Of a stretch of DNA of 58,100 nt, positions 48,407-57,447 are shown piece after piece. Under the pieces are notes generated by a model. That model made no database searches. It was not told the origin of the DNA and saw nothing but the letters and a program-made list of their open reading frames with translations. Every line of letters begins with the position of its first letter. Within the stretch, counting starts at the first letter, position 1. The translations under genes and the position numbers were made by a program. Source of the stretch: GCA-2732805 sp964516605 (GTDB lineage Bacteria > Pseudomonadota > Gammaproteobacteria > Coxiellales > Coxiellaceae); the NCBI GenBank assembly GCA_964516605.1, contig CAZFAA010000003.1:1-58100 (forward strand), written 5' to 3'.

Positions 48407-50164
48407 TTACATTTTTTCTGGCGCTGACAACCCAAGTAATCCTAGGCCATTGGCAATCACCTGCTGTGTCGCACTGTTTAGGCACAGCCTGGCATTGCGC
48501 AGTTCAGCATCGTCGACTAATACTTTACATTGCGTGTAATAGCTGTGATAAGCATGAGCTAGATCATATAAATAATGCGCCAATTGGTGTGGTTCAAATT
48601 GAGTGGCCGCTTTTTGCAAGAGCCCTGGATATTTCTGCAGGTGTTTGCATAGTTCAATTTCGCTGGTTTCGTTCAAGCGCGACAGAGCTTTCAAACCGGC
48701 TTCCTGATCAAAGTACCCACTCGATTCTTGGAGTTGACGCCAGACGCTACACAGGCGGGCATGTGCGTATTGTATGTAAAAAACAGGATTCTCATTCGAT
48801 TGTGAGGTAGCCAGTTGCAAATCAAAATCCAAAGGTTGATCGAGTTTTCGCATGATATAAAAATAACGTGCCGCATCGTTACCAACTTCCTGGCGTAATT
48901 CACGCAGTGTGACAAATTCGCCACTGCGCGTTGACATCGACATTTTTTCTGTGCCACGGTAGAGGCTAACAAATTGCACGATAGGGGTGATGAGTGCATC
49001 CTTGCGTCCCGTCATCGCGGCAATACCTGCTTTGAGTCGCTGGATATAACCATGATGATCGGCGCCGAGCACATTAATTAATGTATGGTAACCACGCTCT
49101 AATTTATTGAGGTGGTAGGCGATGTCTGATGCGAAATAAGTCGTTTGACCATTGGCGCGACGTACCACGCGGTCTTTGTCATCACCGTAAGCGGTGGTGT
49201 TGAACCACAACGCACCATCTTTTTCATAGAGGTGGCCGGCCTGTGTTAAAAAATCGATGCAGTGTTCGATTAATCCATTGTCTGTTAATTGCTGTTCCGA
49301 GAACCATTGATCATACGTCACGTGAAATTCTTGCAGATCATTTTTAATGTCATCCAAGATTGTATTAAGACTTAAGTCGAACACGATCTGGTAACGTTCA
49401 CCAAGCGTGTATTTGGCATTATGAATAATGGCATCGATATGCGCTTCTTTATCGCCTTCAGGACCATCTTGTGGTACGTTTTGCAGTGCACAATCGATAG
49501 CACAATTCAGCGCATCACCCTGTTGTGCTTGCAGTGTTTTCGCGATATCACGAATGTAATCGCCTTTATAACCATTGGTTGGGAAGGCAAACTGTGCGCC
49601 GTATAACTCAAGGTAACGCAGCCACACGCTGGTAGCCAAAATATTCATCTGCCTTCCGGCGTCATTCACATAATACTCGTTATCCACGGTGTAACCGATG
49701 GCGCGCAGCATGTTGACGAGGCTTGAGCCATATGCTGCCGCACGACCATGCCCAACGTGCAAAGGTCCGGTCGGATTGGATGAGACGTATTCGATGTGGA
49801 TGGTTTGTTTCGCGCCATACTGTGAGGTTCCGAAGTGCTCTTTTTCGCTGAGGATGGCGCTGATCACCTGAGTATGCACGTCTTTGGCGAGAGTGAAATT
49901 AATAAATCCAGGCCCAGCGATCTCGATTTTTGTAACACTTGTGGTGGCGGGTAGAGCTTTTACAATGAGCTCGGCGAGTTCACGCGGATTTTTGCCGACT
50001 TTTTTAGCGAGGGTTAAAGCGATATTACTGGCTAAGTCACCGTGTTGAGGGTCTTTAGTGTGGTCAATTTTAATTTCAGTGGGTATATCTTGTACGTTTA
50101 GGACGTTCTGTTGCGATAAAGTAAGTAGCGCGGCCTTAAGTAACGCTGAAATGTCATGTTTCAT
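48407..50164 (-). CDS. argS: Arginyl-tRNA synthetase
   Basis: This 585-residue class I synthetase charges tRNA-Arg. It has the Add-1 domain (about 1-115), the HIGH motif as SSNPTGPLHVGHGRAAAYG, YYVNDAGRQMN, TTYFASDIAYHLNK, the KMSKS equivalent KMSMSTRSGEFVTL, and a C-terminal DALR anticodon-binding domain ending GLLGLSAPEKM. The length and order are canonical. In many gammaproteobacteria argS precedes the ftsN-hslVU region, as it does here. Confidence 0.98.
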   Translation of the reverse strand: MKHDISALLKAALLTLSQQNVLNVQDIPTEIKIDHTKDPQHGDLASNIALTLAKKVGKNPRELAELIVKALPATTSVTKIEIAGPGFINFTLAKDVHTQVISAILSEKEHFGTSQYGAKQTIHIEYVSSNPTGPLHVGHGRAAAYGSSLVNMLRAIGYTVDNEYYVNDAGRQMNILATSVWLRYLELYGAQFAFPTNGYKGDYIRDIAKTLQAQQGDALNCAIDCALQNVPQDGPEGDKEAHIDAIIHNAKYTLGERYQIVFDLSLNTILDDIKNDLQEFHVTYDQWFSEQQLTDNGLIEHCIDFLTQAGHLYEKDGALWFNTTAYGDDKDRVVRRANGQTTYFASDIAYHLNKLERGYHTLINVLGADHHGYIQRLKAGIAAMTGRKDALITPIVQFVSLYRGTEKMSMSTRSGEFVTLRELRQEVGNDAARYFYIMRKLDQPLDFDLQLATSQSNENPVFYIQYAHARLCSVWRQLQESSGYFDQEAGLKALSRLNETSEIELCKHLQKYPGLLQKAATQFEPHQLAHYLYDLAHAYHSYYTQCKVLVDDAELRNARLCLNSATQQVIANGLGLLGLSAPEKM

Positions 50165-50377
50165 ATCATTTTATCCCAAAGAAAAGTGGGGATTATAGCA
50201 TGGGTGTGGTTCAATGCTAGCGTGGGTGTTCCCGATATTGACTTCGATTAATCGGGAAAATAGAGGATTAGTTGTATAAAAGAGGTTATTTGTTACAAAC
50301 AGAAACATTAAAGACATTGCATTGTTACGCGTTGCTGTTAAATTAGCCAGCATTACAACAAATAAGGCGTTATCCTC

Positions 50378-51085
50378 TTGCAAAGTAGTGGGACTAAATC
50401 ACCCGTTTATTTTGATGCTGCAGAAGCTAATGCTTTAGCTCATGAGTTCTTTGAGCGCCAACAAGCACGCGTAGAAGAGCAGTTAGGCTTGATGCTTGAG
50501 CAGACTCGAGCCGATATTAATTATTGCTTGCGCCGCGCTCCTCAGGAATTGGTAGGGTTATTGCTGCGGTGGCAGTCATTAGATTCCAAACGTGTAAAAA
50601 AGCTAGAAGAGTTGATTGGACACTTGATTGTTTTGTCTTGTGAAAATAAATTCCCATCTCCAGAAGAGCTCAGTAATGGTGTTGAAAGCCAAGAAAGCAT
50701 TAATAAAAAAGACATATGCCAGGCATTCTGTACAGCTCCTTTTTGGAAAGAATTGCAGGGACATTTTAAGAAATACAAGGCCTTATCGGATATGCGGGGT
50801 ATCTCGAAGTGTGAAGGTACGGCAGAGCAGAAAATTATAAACCAAAGGGATTTCTATACCCGGCATCGTAATATTATTACTGCAGGTGCTGGTATTTGGG
50901 GGTGTTTATGCCAAGCATTAGAGCAACTATTCTCACGCTTTTCCCGTGTGGCTCCAGCTTCTTCTAGCATGTGTCTTTTTCCGTCCTCAGAAGGTGTTCC
51001 TGGAGCTTTTGAGCGTACTCGACTCAAAAAAGAATTGTCTGTGGCATTGCATAGTTCGGTATTGAAGCCACGCCGTCCTAATTGA
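50378..51085 (+). CDS. Orphan soluble helical protein, TTG start
   Basis: I do not recognise this 235-residue protein. It is mostly helical with no signal peptide or membrane helix; residues about 15-60 look coiled-coil-prone (EFFERQQARVEEQLGLML) and the C-terminus is basic and Ser-rich (FERTRLKKELSVAL). The start is uncertain: TTG at 50378 follows a weak AAGG, and the next in-frame Met is near residue 38. It stands alone between the divergent argS and purE. Lone helical orphans of this sort in Legionellales are sometimes translocated effectors, but there is no direct evidence here. Confidence 0.6.
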   Translation: MQSSGTKSPVYFDAAEANALAHEFFERQQARVEEQLGLMLEQTRADINYCLRRAPQELVGLLLRWQSLDSKRVKKLEELIGHLIVLSCENKFPSPEELSNGVESQESINKKDICQAFCTAPFWKELQGHFKKYKALSDMRGISKCEGTAEQKIINQRDFYTRHRNIITAGAGIWGCLCQALEQLFSRFSRVAPASSSMCLFPSSEGVPGAFERTRLKKELSVALHSSVLKPRRPN

Positions 51086-51110
51086 AAAATCCCTCCGTCT
51101 TTGCTATCGT
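51082..51110 (+). promoter_or_regulatory. Possible promoter of purEK
   Basis: TTGAAA (51082-51087), a 17-base spacer and TATCGT (51105-51110) lie 25 bases before the purE ATG. Confidence 0.4.
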
Positions 51111-51134
51111 GCACAGTTTTAGAGGCTCGGAATT

Positions 51135-51632
51135 ATGGCCAATAACCCCGTTATAGCGGTGGTAATGGGATCTCAGTCTGACTGGGAGACCATGCAGCAT
51201 GCGACACAATTACTCGATCAATTCAATATTGTTTATCACACACAGATTATTTCGGCGCATCGCACGCCGGATTTGCTGTTTTCATTTGCAGAAAATGCGC
51301 GCCATCATGGCTATCAGGTCATTATTGCTGGTGCAGGTGGTGCAGCGCATTTGCCGGGCATGATTGCGGCCAAAACCTCGCTTCCTGTGATTGGCGTACC
51401 GGTACAATCTCAAGCATTAAATGGATTGGATTCGTTATTGTCGATTGCGCAGATGCCAGCCGGTGTTCCGGTTGCAACGGTGGCGATCGGTGTAGCGGGA
51501 GCGAAAAATGCAGCCTTGCTAGCAGCATCCATTTTGGCGATACACGATGTAGCGTGTCGGGAGAAATTGGATGCGTACCGCGCAACACAAACGCAAGCTG
51601 TGCTCGATAATTTAAAGCCAGGTGAACAATGA
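51135..51632 (+). CDS. purE: N5-carboxyaminoimidazole ribonucleotide mutase
   Basis: The 165-residue class I PurE moves the carboxyl group of N5-CAIR to give CAIR in purine synthesis. VVMGSQSDWETM is the phosphate-binding start, SAHRTPD holds the catalytic His, and GAGGAAHLPGMIA and GVPVQSQALNGLDSLLS complete the active site. It is directly coupled to purK by a 4-base overlap (ATGA), giving the usual two-gene set. Confidence 0.97.
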   Translation: MANNPVIAVVMGSQSDWETMQHATQLLDQFNIVYHTQIISAHRTPDLLFSFAENARHHGYQVIIAGAGGAAHLPGMIAAKTSLPVIGVPVQSQALNGLDSLLSIAQMPAGVPVATVAIGVAGAKNAALLAASILAIHDVACREKLDAYRATQTQAVLDNLKPGEQ

Positions 51633-52654
51633 AAGTAGGCATTTTAGGCGGTGGTCAATTAGCGCAGATGTTGGCTTTGTCGGGTATTCCGCTTGGACTT
51701 GAATTTTATTTCTTTGAGCAAATGGCCACGCGCAGTGTGGAGCATTTAGGACCTTTAACAATCGCTTCGTTTACAGATTCTAGTGCGTTAGCGCGTTTTG
51801 CAGCGCAGGTAGATGTGATTACTTTTGAAAGTGAAAACATTCCGCATGACACGCTTGAGTGTTTAATGCAACACACGAGTGTGCACCCTGGAGTAAAATC
51901 TCTTGTTACAACGCAAAATCGTCTGAATGAAAAAATGTTATGTGATGAATTGCACATTCCAACCGTGCGTTATCAAGCAGTGCGTTCTGTAGCGGAGTTA
52001 CAACAAGCCGCTTCTGTTTTAGGATTTCCGTTTATCGTAAAAACGGTCAGTGGTGGTTACGATGGCAAAGGGCAATACCGTTTGTGTAACCAAGAAGATT
52101 TACAGAATGTGCCATTTTCACAAGATGTTATGTATTTAGCAGAGGAATGGGTGGCGTTTGATTGTGAAGTGTCATGCATCATGGTGCGCAGTCAGGGCAA
52201 TCAAATGCGCCATTATGGATTGTGTTTGAATCAACATGAGGAGGGTATTTTAATCAAGACGACTCCTCTTGATGATGCTGATCTTATGCGCCAAGCCTGT
52301 GATTATACGCAGCGGATTATGCAGGCCCTGGATCATGTGGGTGTATTAACAGTTGAGTTCTTTGTGCGCGACGCGCAGCTATTAGTGAATGAAATGGCGC
52401 CGCGCGTACACAATACAGGGCATTGGACGATTGAGGCGGCGGCTTGTTCCCAATTTGAAAATCATCTGCGCGCGATTTGTAATTTACCATTAGGCGATAC
52501 CACGCAAACTATGGCCTATACACTGCATAATATCATTGGTCAGTGGCCTGATCGGTATGAGTTGCTGCGTACACCAAGATTACATTTGCATGATTACAAA
52601 AAAGAACCGCGAGCACGTCGTAAGCTTGGACATGTTACGATTACGCAGGATTGA
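51629..52654 (+). CDS. purK: N5-carboxyaminoimidazole ribonucleotide synthase
   Basis: The 341-residue ATP-grasp enzyme carboxylates AIR with bicarbonate and ATP. GILGGGQLAQMLALSG opens the preATP-grasp domain. PFIVKTVSGGYDGKGQYRL binds nucleotide, and EFFVRDAQLLVNEMAPRVHNTGHWTIE is the metal/ATP site. The chain ends soon after the HDYKKEPRARRKLGHVTI segment, slightly shorter than E. coli PurK (355). Confidence 0.96.
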   Translation: MKVGILGGGQLAQMLALSGIPLGLEFYFFEQMATRSVEHLGPLTIASFTDSSALARFAAQVDVITFESENIPHDTLECLMQHTSVHPGVKSLVTTQNRLNEKMLCDELHIPTVRYQAVRSVAELQQAASVLGFPFIVKTVSGGYDGKGQYRLCNQEDLQNVPFSQDVMYLAEEWVAFDCEVSCIMVRSQGNQMRHYGLCLNQHEEGILIKTTPLDDADLMRQACDYTQRIMQALDHVGVLTVEFFVRDAQLLVNEMAPRVHNTGHWTIEAAACSQFENHLRAICNLPLGDTTQTMAYTLHNIIGQWPDRYELLRTPRLHLHDYKKEPRARRKLGHVTITQD

Positions 52655-52704
52655 GCTCGGCAATTTGTGAAATATTTAGACTAGGCCAACGCATTTTTTC
52701 GATG

Positions 52705-52710
52705 TATACT
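52705..52710 (+). promoter_or_regulatory. Possible -10 element for a leaderless ompR transcript
   Basis: TATACT ends 8 bases before the ompR ATG, and no ribosome site precedes the ATG (CCCTCACC). Transcription from this -10 would start at or next to the ATG. No good -35 is visible. Confidence 0.3.
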
Positions 52711-52718
52711 CCCTCACC

Positions 52719-53453
52719 ATGAATCACATCCCCACTATATTAATCGTTGACGATGACGCCGGTATTCGCGATTTGCTCGGCCAGTTTTTGCAAAAACATG
52801 GCTTCGAAACGCGGCTGGCACGTGATGGCAAACAGATGTGGGAGCTCTATCACAAAACAGCTATTAATTTGATTATTCTTGATATTATGTTGCCGGATAA
52901 AGATGGTATGACATTATGTAAGGAGCTGCGTCAGAAATCTCAAATACCCATTATCATGCTGACCGCTATTAGTGAAGACATTGATCGGATTATTGGTTTA
53001 GAGATGGGGGCAGATGATTATTTAAGTAAGCCATTTAATCCACGCGAATTGTTGGCACGTGTTAAGGCTATTTTAAGGCGCAGCGTGAATGGTGGGGTGG
53101 ATCTCTCTGCGCAATCTATAAAAAAGAAAAACTCACGGTTGTTTCATTTTGCAGGCTGGCAATTAAATCGTATTGAGCGTCGTTTGTATTCTCCTGATCA
53201 CGTGGAGATTAGTTTGAGCACGGGCGAATATACCTTACTATTAGCTTTTCTTGAGCGCCCGCATCAAGTATTAAGCCGCGATCATCTATTGGATTTAACG
53301 CGTAATCGTCCTGCAGGCCCGTACGATCGCAGCATTGACATTCAGATTAGTCGCTTGCGCCATAAAATTGAAGATGACCATAAAAACCCACGCATTATTA
53401 AAACAGTTCGCGGTGGTGGTTATGTATTATCAACCGAAGTTGAAATGGTTTAA
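52719..53453 (+). CDS. ompR: OmpR-type response regulator
   Basis: The 244-residue regulator has a receiver domain (about 6-120) with acidic pocket Asp11-Asp12-Asp13, the phosphoacceptor Asp in LIILDIMLPDKDG (near residue 55) and the Lys of LSKPFNPRE, then a winged-helix DNA-binding domain (about 145-240) with TRNRPAGPYDRSIDIQISRLR and KTVRGGGYVLS. The sequence follows OmpR closely. The kinase gene begins 7 bases after its stop. OmpR/EnvZ answers osmotic or acid stress; in Legionellales such pairs may control virulence genes (inference). Confidence 0.9.
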   Translation: MNHIPTILIVDDDAGIRDLLGQFLQKHGFETRLARDGKQMWELYHKTAINLIILDIMLPDKDGMTLCKELRQKSQIPIIMLTAISEDIDRIIGLEMGADDYLSKPFNPRELLARVKAILRRSVNGGVDLSAQSIKKKNSRLFHFAGWQLNRIERRLYSPDHVEISLSTGEYTLLLAFLERPHQVLSRDHLLDLTRNRPAGPYDRSIDIQISRLRHKIEDDHKNPRIIKTVRGGGYVLSTEVEMV

Positions 53454-53460
53454 TCCGTTG

Positions 53461-54723
53461 ATGAGATGGCTACAAAAACTATCCCAAGCTGTGAGCGGTA
53501 AACGCGCTTTGGCATTGCTGTTTGTCATTATTATTGCGCATCTGTCTTTAATGATTGCGTATTTACACAGTAATCGGGTTGCGCGTGAAACGGTAAAGCG
53601 TGATGCGGTGATTCAAAAAATTATTAATGCTATTTTTTTGGTTGAAGCAACGCCTGTGAAAAATCGTGACATGGCGGTTGCTGCAATTGATGATCCAGAT
53701 TTGCATGTATCGTTATCCAGTCAGCCTAAATGGGATTTGCGTTTTAAGCAAATTTCATTTTGGGAAATTAGTAAGGCGCTGCGTACGCATTTGAATTCAT
53801 TTTCCATCTCGATTCAGATGAATAACAATCAGTGGCTGAATTTAAATGCGACTATTTATTCGCATATTTTTCTGAAGCAATTGCTGTTGCTTTCTATAGA
53901 AATTTTTGTGTTGGGTAGTATTTTAATTGCCGCTTGGTCGATTAACCGATTTACCCAGCCATTAGAGCAATTTAAGCTTGCTGCAGAGCAATTGGGAATT
54001 GACTTGCATTCAAAACCGTTGGATGTTATTGGGGGGCCACGTGTCGTGCGCGAGGCCGCACAAGCGATGAATAAAATGCAAAAACGCATTCAAGATTTGA
54101 TTCGGGATCGTACGCAAATGCTGGCTGCTATTTCGCATGATTTACGAACACCGATTACACGTATGAAATTACGCAGTCAGTTGATTGATGATCATATGAT
54201 GCAGATGAATCTCATCAATGATTTGGATGAGATGGAAAAAATGGTTAATGATACATTGGCTTTTGCGCGAGAAGATTGTACGCACGAGAAAAAAATTAAT
54301 GTAGATTTGGTGTCATTGCTCACGACTATTTCAGATGAAATGCAGGATATGGGTCATGATGTTTCTTTTCATTCTCGGCTAAATCGCATTTCAATTAAAG
54401 GCCGTCGATTGGCTTTAAAGCGTGCGTTGACCAATATTATTAACAATGGTATTCGTTATGGGCAGAAAGTGGAAGTCAGTTTAAGTTACCGTCGCATGGG
54501 TGGGCCGCTTGTGATCATTGATGATTATGGGCCAGGTATTCCTGAGGAAGAAAAAGAGCGTGTATTTGAACCGTTTTATCGAGCTGATTCATCACGTTCA
54601 CGTGATACAGGTGGTATGGGGCTAGGACTTGCTGTAACGCGTGATATTTTATTCGCGCACCGTGCTAAAATTGTTTTACAAAATCGCAAACCGCATGGGT
54701 TGCGCGTGATGGTTGAATTTTAA
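53461..54723 (+). CDS. envZ: EnvZ-type sensor histidine kinase
   Basis: The 420-residue inner-membrane kinase has two membrane helices (about 15-35 and 137-158), a periplasmic sensor of about 100 residues, a HAMP domain (NRFTQPLEQFKLAAEQL), the H-box AISHDLRTPITRMKL, the N-box NIINNGIRYG, the G1 DYGPGIP, the F-box FEPFYRAD and G2 GGMGLGLAV. It phosphorylates the OmpR-type protein encoded just before. The start at 53461 (MRWLQKLSQAV) is chosen since earlier in-frame ATGs lie inside ompR; no strong ribosome site is visible, so coupling is likely. Confidence 0.9.
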   Translation: MRWLQKLSQAVSGKRALALLFVIIIAHLSLMIAYLHSNRVARETVKRDAVIQKIINAIFLVEATPVKNRDMAVAAIDDPDLHVSLSSQPKWDLRFKQISFWEISKALRTHLNSFSISIQMNNNQWLNLNATIYSHIFLKQLLLLSIEIFVLGSILIAAWSINRFTQPLEQFKLAAEQLGIDLHSKPLDVIGGPRVVREAAQAMNKMQKRIQDLIRDRTQMLAAISHDLRTPITRMKLRSQLIDDHMMQMNLINDLDEMEKMVNDTLAFAREDCTHEKKINVDLVSLLTTISDEMQDMGHDVSFHSRLNRISIKGRRLALKRALTNIINNGIRYGQKVEVSLSYRRMGGPLVIIDDYGPGIPEEEKERVFEPFYRADSSRSRDTGGMGLGLAVTRDILFAHRAKIVLQNRKPHGLRVMVEF

Positions 54724-54738
54724 AAAGGTATCTTTATT

Positions 54739-55527
54739 ATGAAAAATTGGAGTTTAGCCAATATTGTGTTTCTGTTATTAGTTGCAGCAGCTGTAGTGGT
54801 TGTGCTGATGACAGAGCTGTATGCCAAGCATGCTATCGATTCCACTTTAGTTGCGGTTATTGTCACAGCCTTCGGTTTTTTTATCAAGGAATATTGGATT
54901 GATCCGCGCAAGCGTACTGAAGATAAATTGTTTGAACAGATCAAAATAAATTTTCAAAGAGCGTTTTTTTTGATTCAAGGTTCGAATTTAAATGCGAATT
55001 GGGTCGCTTCTCGAGATTTGATTATTGAAGCCGTAAAATTATCGAAGGATCTTAAAAACCCGGGGATTCAGCAATCTTATAAGCTCGAAGAGAAATATTA
55101 CCAAGCTAAATTTCATGTTCTATTAAAAGACATACCCAATTACAAATATTTTTTTGGCCTGCCAGATCAAGTAATGTATGACGACAGTAAAACCGATAAA
55201 GAATTGTTTGACATGAGCTCTGGAAATGTTACGGAATCGAAAACATTTGGACACAGGCGTTCAGATGAAAATATTTATTACCGCATTGATCCGACAATAC
55301 TGTTTTCATTTATTCGCTTTATTGGTAAGAATGAAGAGTGTGACGGCAAAAAAATAGGTAGTGATATTGAGAAGCAATCATGGGATCTTTCACCTGCGGA
55401 AGAGCATTATTTCAATCAATTTCGAAATGTGATGGCGTATTATGATGTGATTGATCTGTTCAATACGCAGCTGAATACCTCATCATATATTACTTTGGCA
55501 CCTCAAAAAATCACGGGCATCGAGTAA
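54739..55527 (+). CDS. Orphan membrane-anchored protein downstream of envZ
   Basis: The 262-residue protein has two closely spaced membrane helices at the N-terminus (about 8-27 and 35-51) and then a soluble domain rich in charged and aromatic residues (DPRKRTEDKLFEQIKINFQRAF onwards). No family is recognised. It starts 16 bases after the envZ stop with AAAAGG upstream, so it is probably co-transcribed with ompR-envZ and could be part of the same stress response, but nothing in the sequence shows its role. Confidence 0.7.
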   Translation: MKNWSLANIVFLLLVAAAVVVVLMTELYAKHAIDSTLVAVIVTAFGFFIKEYWIDPRKRTEDKLFEQIKINFQRAFFLIQGSNLNANWVASRDLIIEAVKLSKDLKNPGIQQSYKLEEKYYQAKFHVLLKDIPNYKYFFGLPDQVMYDDSKTDKELFDMSSGNVTESKTFGHRRSDENIYYRIDPTILFSFIRFIGKNEECDGKKIGSDIEKQSWDLSPAEEHYFNQFRNVMAYYDVIDLFNTQLNTSSYITLAPQKITGIE

Positions 55528-55718
55528 CGGCAACTCTTGATGGGAATGCCAATATATTTTGAGTCTGTTTTAATAAAACAACACATTTCTAAATCTTCTG
55601 ATAAGATTCACATATAATCGGTTAATAGTAGCTTAACATTCATTTAATATTATGGTCACAATAGAAAGGATAAAGTTATAAGGAGGTCATAGCGATTTAA
55701 GAGTTGGGGTAGGTATAC

Positions 55719-56258
55719 ATGAAGCCATATAATTTACGCTCTATTATGATTCCTTTTGCTTTTGCAGCAAGCTGTATCTTGTTGAATTCAACAGCGTTGG
55801 CCAGTCCGGTTTCTTTTACTGAATTAAGCAATACCGATGCCAATCAATGTATTAGTGAGCTCAGCGATGCTGCGGCATCTCCAGGTGGTGCTGTGGTTGT
55901 TTATGAATATGACGGTTGCCTTATTGCGGCAGCTCTGAAACAAAAATTAGTAGACCCATTAGTGAATGCCCGGGGAGCACAGTTGTATTATTTTGTGGGT
56001 GCTGTTGAACACTCTGCTAAAAGTACGATTGCAAAAAGTGCTGTGCACAGTGCGAGTGACGATCCTTGCTCAGATTGGTCTGGTGATGAGTATACATATT
56101 GTGAGGTTGCAAAACAGTGCTTGAAAATGAAGAACCCTACTCCTAGCACCGGCAGTCCAACCACCATGTATTATAAAAGTTCGAATACGCCTTTGGGCGA
56201 GCCTCTTATTGGGGATCCACCTGCTGCCCAAATTACGCAGTGGTTGTTAAACCCCTAG
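55719..56258 (+). CDS. Small secreted orphan protein
   Basis: This 179-residue protein has a clear signal peptide (hydrophobic about 10-24, cleavage after TALA at about 29). The mature domain holds five cysteines (QCISEL, DGCL, DPCSDW, YTYCEVAKQC) and a Pro/Thr/Ser-rich segment (NPTPSTGSPTT). No family is recognised. The ATG is preceded by only a weak site (TAGGT), whereas a perfect TAAGGAGGT lies 32 bases upstream at 55679-55687 with no start codon near it. Likely periplasmic or secreted. Confidence 0.7.
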   Translation: MKPYNLRSIMIPFAFAASCILLNSTALASPVSFTELSNTDANQCISELSDAAASPGGAVVVYEYDGCLIAAALKQKLVDPLVNARGAQLYYFVGAVEHSAKSTIAKSAVHSASDDPCSDWSGDEYTYCEVAKQCLKMKNPTPSTGSPTTMYYKSSNTPLGEPLIGDPPAAQITQWLLNP

Positions 56259-56298
56259 GGGCAAGACACTCTCCATCAAATATAGATGTTGCCATTCC

Positions 56299-57357
56299 CT
56301 AACTGCACCATTTCAATATGGTTTCTTCAACAGGATTGACGAAGTCGCGTTGCTCTTTTAAAGATAAATAATATTCATATTTTAATCTGAAATACCATTT
56401 TGCTTGTGTGTCGGCATCATTAATCAGCATGAGTTTGGGTTTGTAATGCAAACCGGCTTGCTGTTTTTTAATGATATTCAGATCTTGATCTAAGAAATTA
56501 TAAGCAAAGCGGCGTAGCACAGGTCTTAAGAGCTTAAACCAACAAAAAGACGTAAAAAAGAAATTACGAATGTGTGTGGTGTGTGCGTCGATGGGTGTGA
56601 GTGTGGTTAAGTTGATAATTTTTTTATGGCCTATTTTAATGCGTTCGATGCGCACGCCGGGCAATTGAAACGTAATTTCAGTCGTTTTGTTGCCACCACC
56701 TAATATTTTATAGGCATTGGAATTTTTGGATGGAGCGTGTTCACGCATTTGAAAGCCAAGGCGAAATGGGCCGAATGGTTTGTGTTTCTCATGAATGGTT
56801 TTGGGTGCGCGCCACCACCACGAACGGTGTACGAAGGGGCCGTGTGCTGGATCCATTAAACCAATAGTGGCGTGGTCAATGTCACAAGGAAATAAGCGTT
56901 CAACCTTCAGTTGATATGAAGAATCTTCTAAAAAATCTTCAGTGGGTAATGCAATACTCGTATGTGAGATGGGGTATACAGGATCGGTCATGAAGATCCA
57001 AATTAAGCCATTGCGCTCATAAATAGGATAGGAGAAGACTTTAATGCGCGCTACATCAATACGTTGACACGCTGTGAGGGAGGGGATTTTAGTGCAGGTG
57101 CCCTCTGTATTGAAGCGCCAGCCGTGGTAACAGCATTCAATTTCGTGGCCATCAAAGGTGCCGTCAGTTAAGGGTACGCCACGATGCGGACACACGTTTT
57201 GCATTGCGAACACGCGGTCTTGATGATCACGTCCAAGCAACACGGTTTCACCGAGTACTTTCCTAGCAATCGTGGTGTTGCGCTTGATTTCATCATGGGT
57301 TGCAGCAACGTACCAGATATTTCTCAAAAAGGGTGGGGTATTGTTTTCAATGCTCAT
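56299..57357 (-). CDS. Rieske-type non-haem iron oxygenase, terminal component
   Basis: The 352-residue protein has an N-terminal Rieske [2Fe-2S] domain with CPHRG and CCYHGW (Cys-x-His and Cys-x-x-His ligands, about 50-75). The catalytic domain follows with FPCDIDHATIGLMDPAHGPFVH, which supplies the Asp/His pattern for mononuclear iron. It resembles the vanillate demethylase / phthalate-type and pheophorbide-oxygenase-like group. Such enzymes need a reductase, and none is nearby. The substrate is unknown. It converges on the secreted-protein gene at 56258. Confidence 0.88.
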   Translation of the reverse strand: MSIENNTPPFLRNIWYVAATHDEIKRNTTIARKVLGETVLLGRDHQDRVFAMQNVCPHRGVPLTDGTFDGHEIECCYHGWRFNTEGTCTKIPSLTACQRIDVARIKVFSYPIYERNGLIWIFMTDPVYPISHTSIALPTEDFLEDSSYQLKVERLFPCDIDHATIGLMDPAHGPFVHRSWWWRAPKTIHEKHKPFGPFRLGFQMREHAPSKNSNAYKILGGGNKTTEITFQLPGVRIERIKIGHKKIINLTTLTPIDAHTTHIRNFFFTSFCWFKLLRPVLRRFAYNFLDQDLNIIKKQQAGLHYKPKLMLINDADTQAKWYFRLKYEYYLSLKEQRDFVNPVEETILKWCS

Positions 57358-57447
57358 GGAGACGCAGTATAAGATGCTTATTTTACAAGCGCAATGCTTT
57401 AACAGTAATAGTGGCTGTTGCGTAGCGTGGTGACAGCGGTGGCGATG

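Noticed and set aside
50230..50270. CCCGAT/ATCGGG inverted repeat upstream of argS as a terminator
   Set aside because: The arms are short, the loop is long and no T tract follows on either strand in the right direction.
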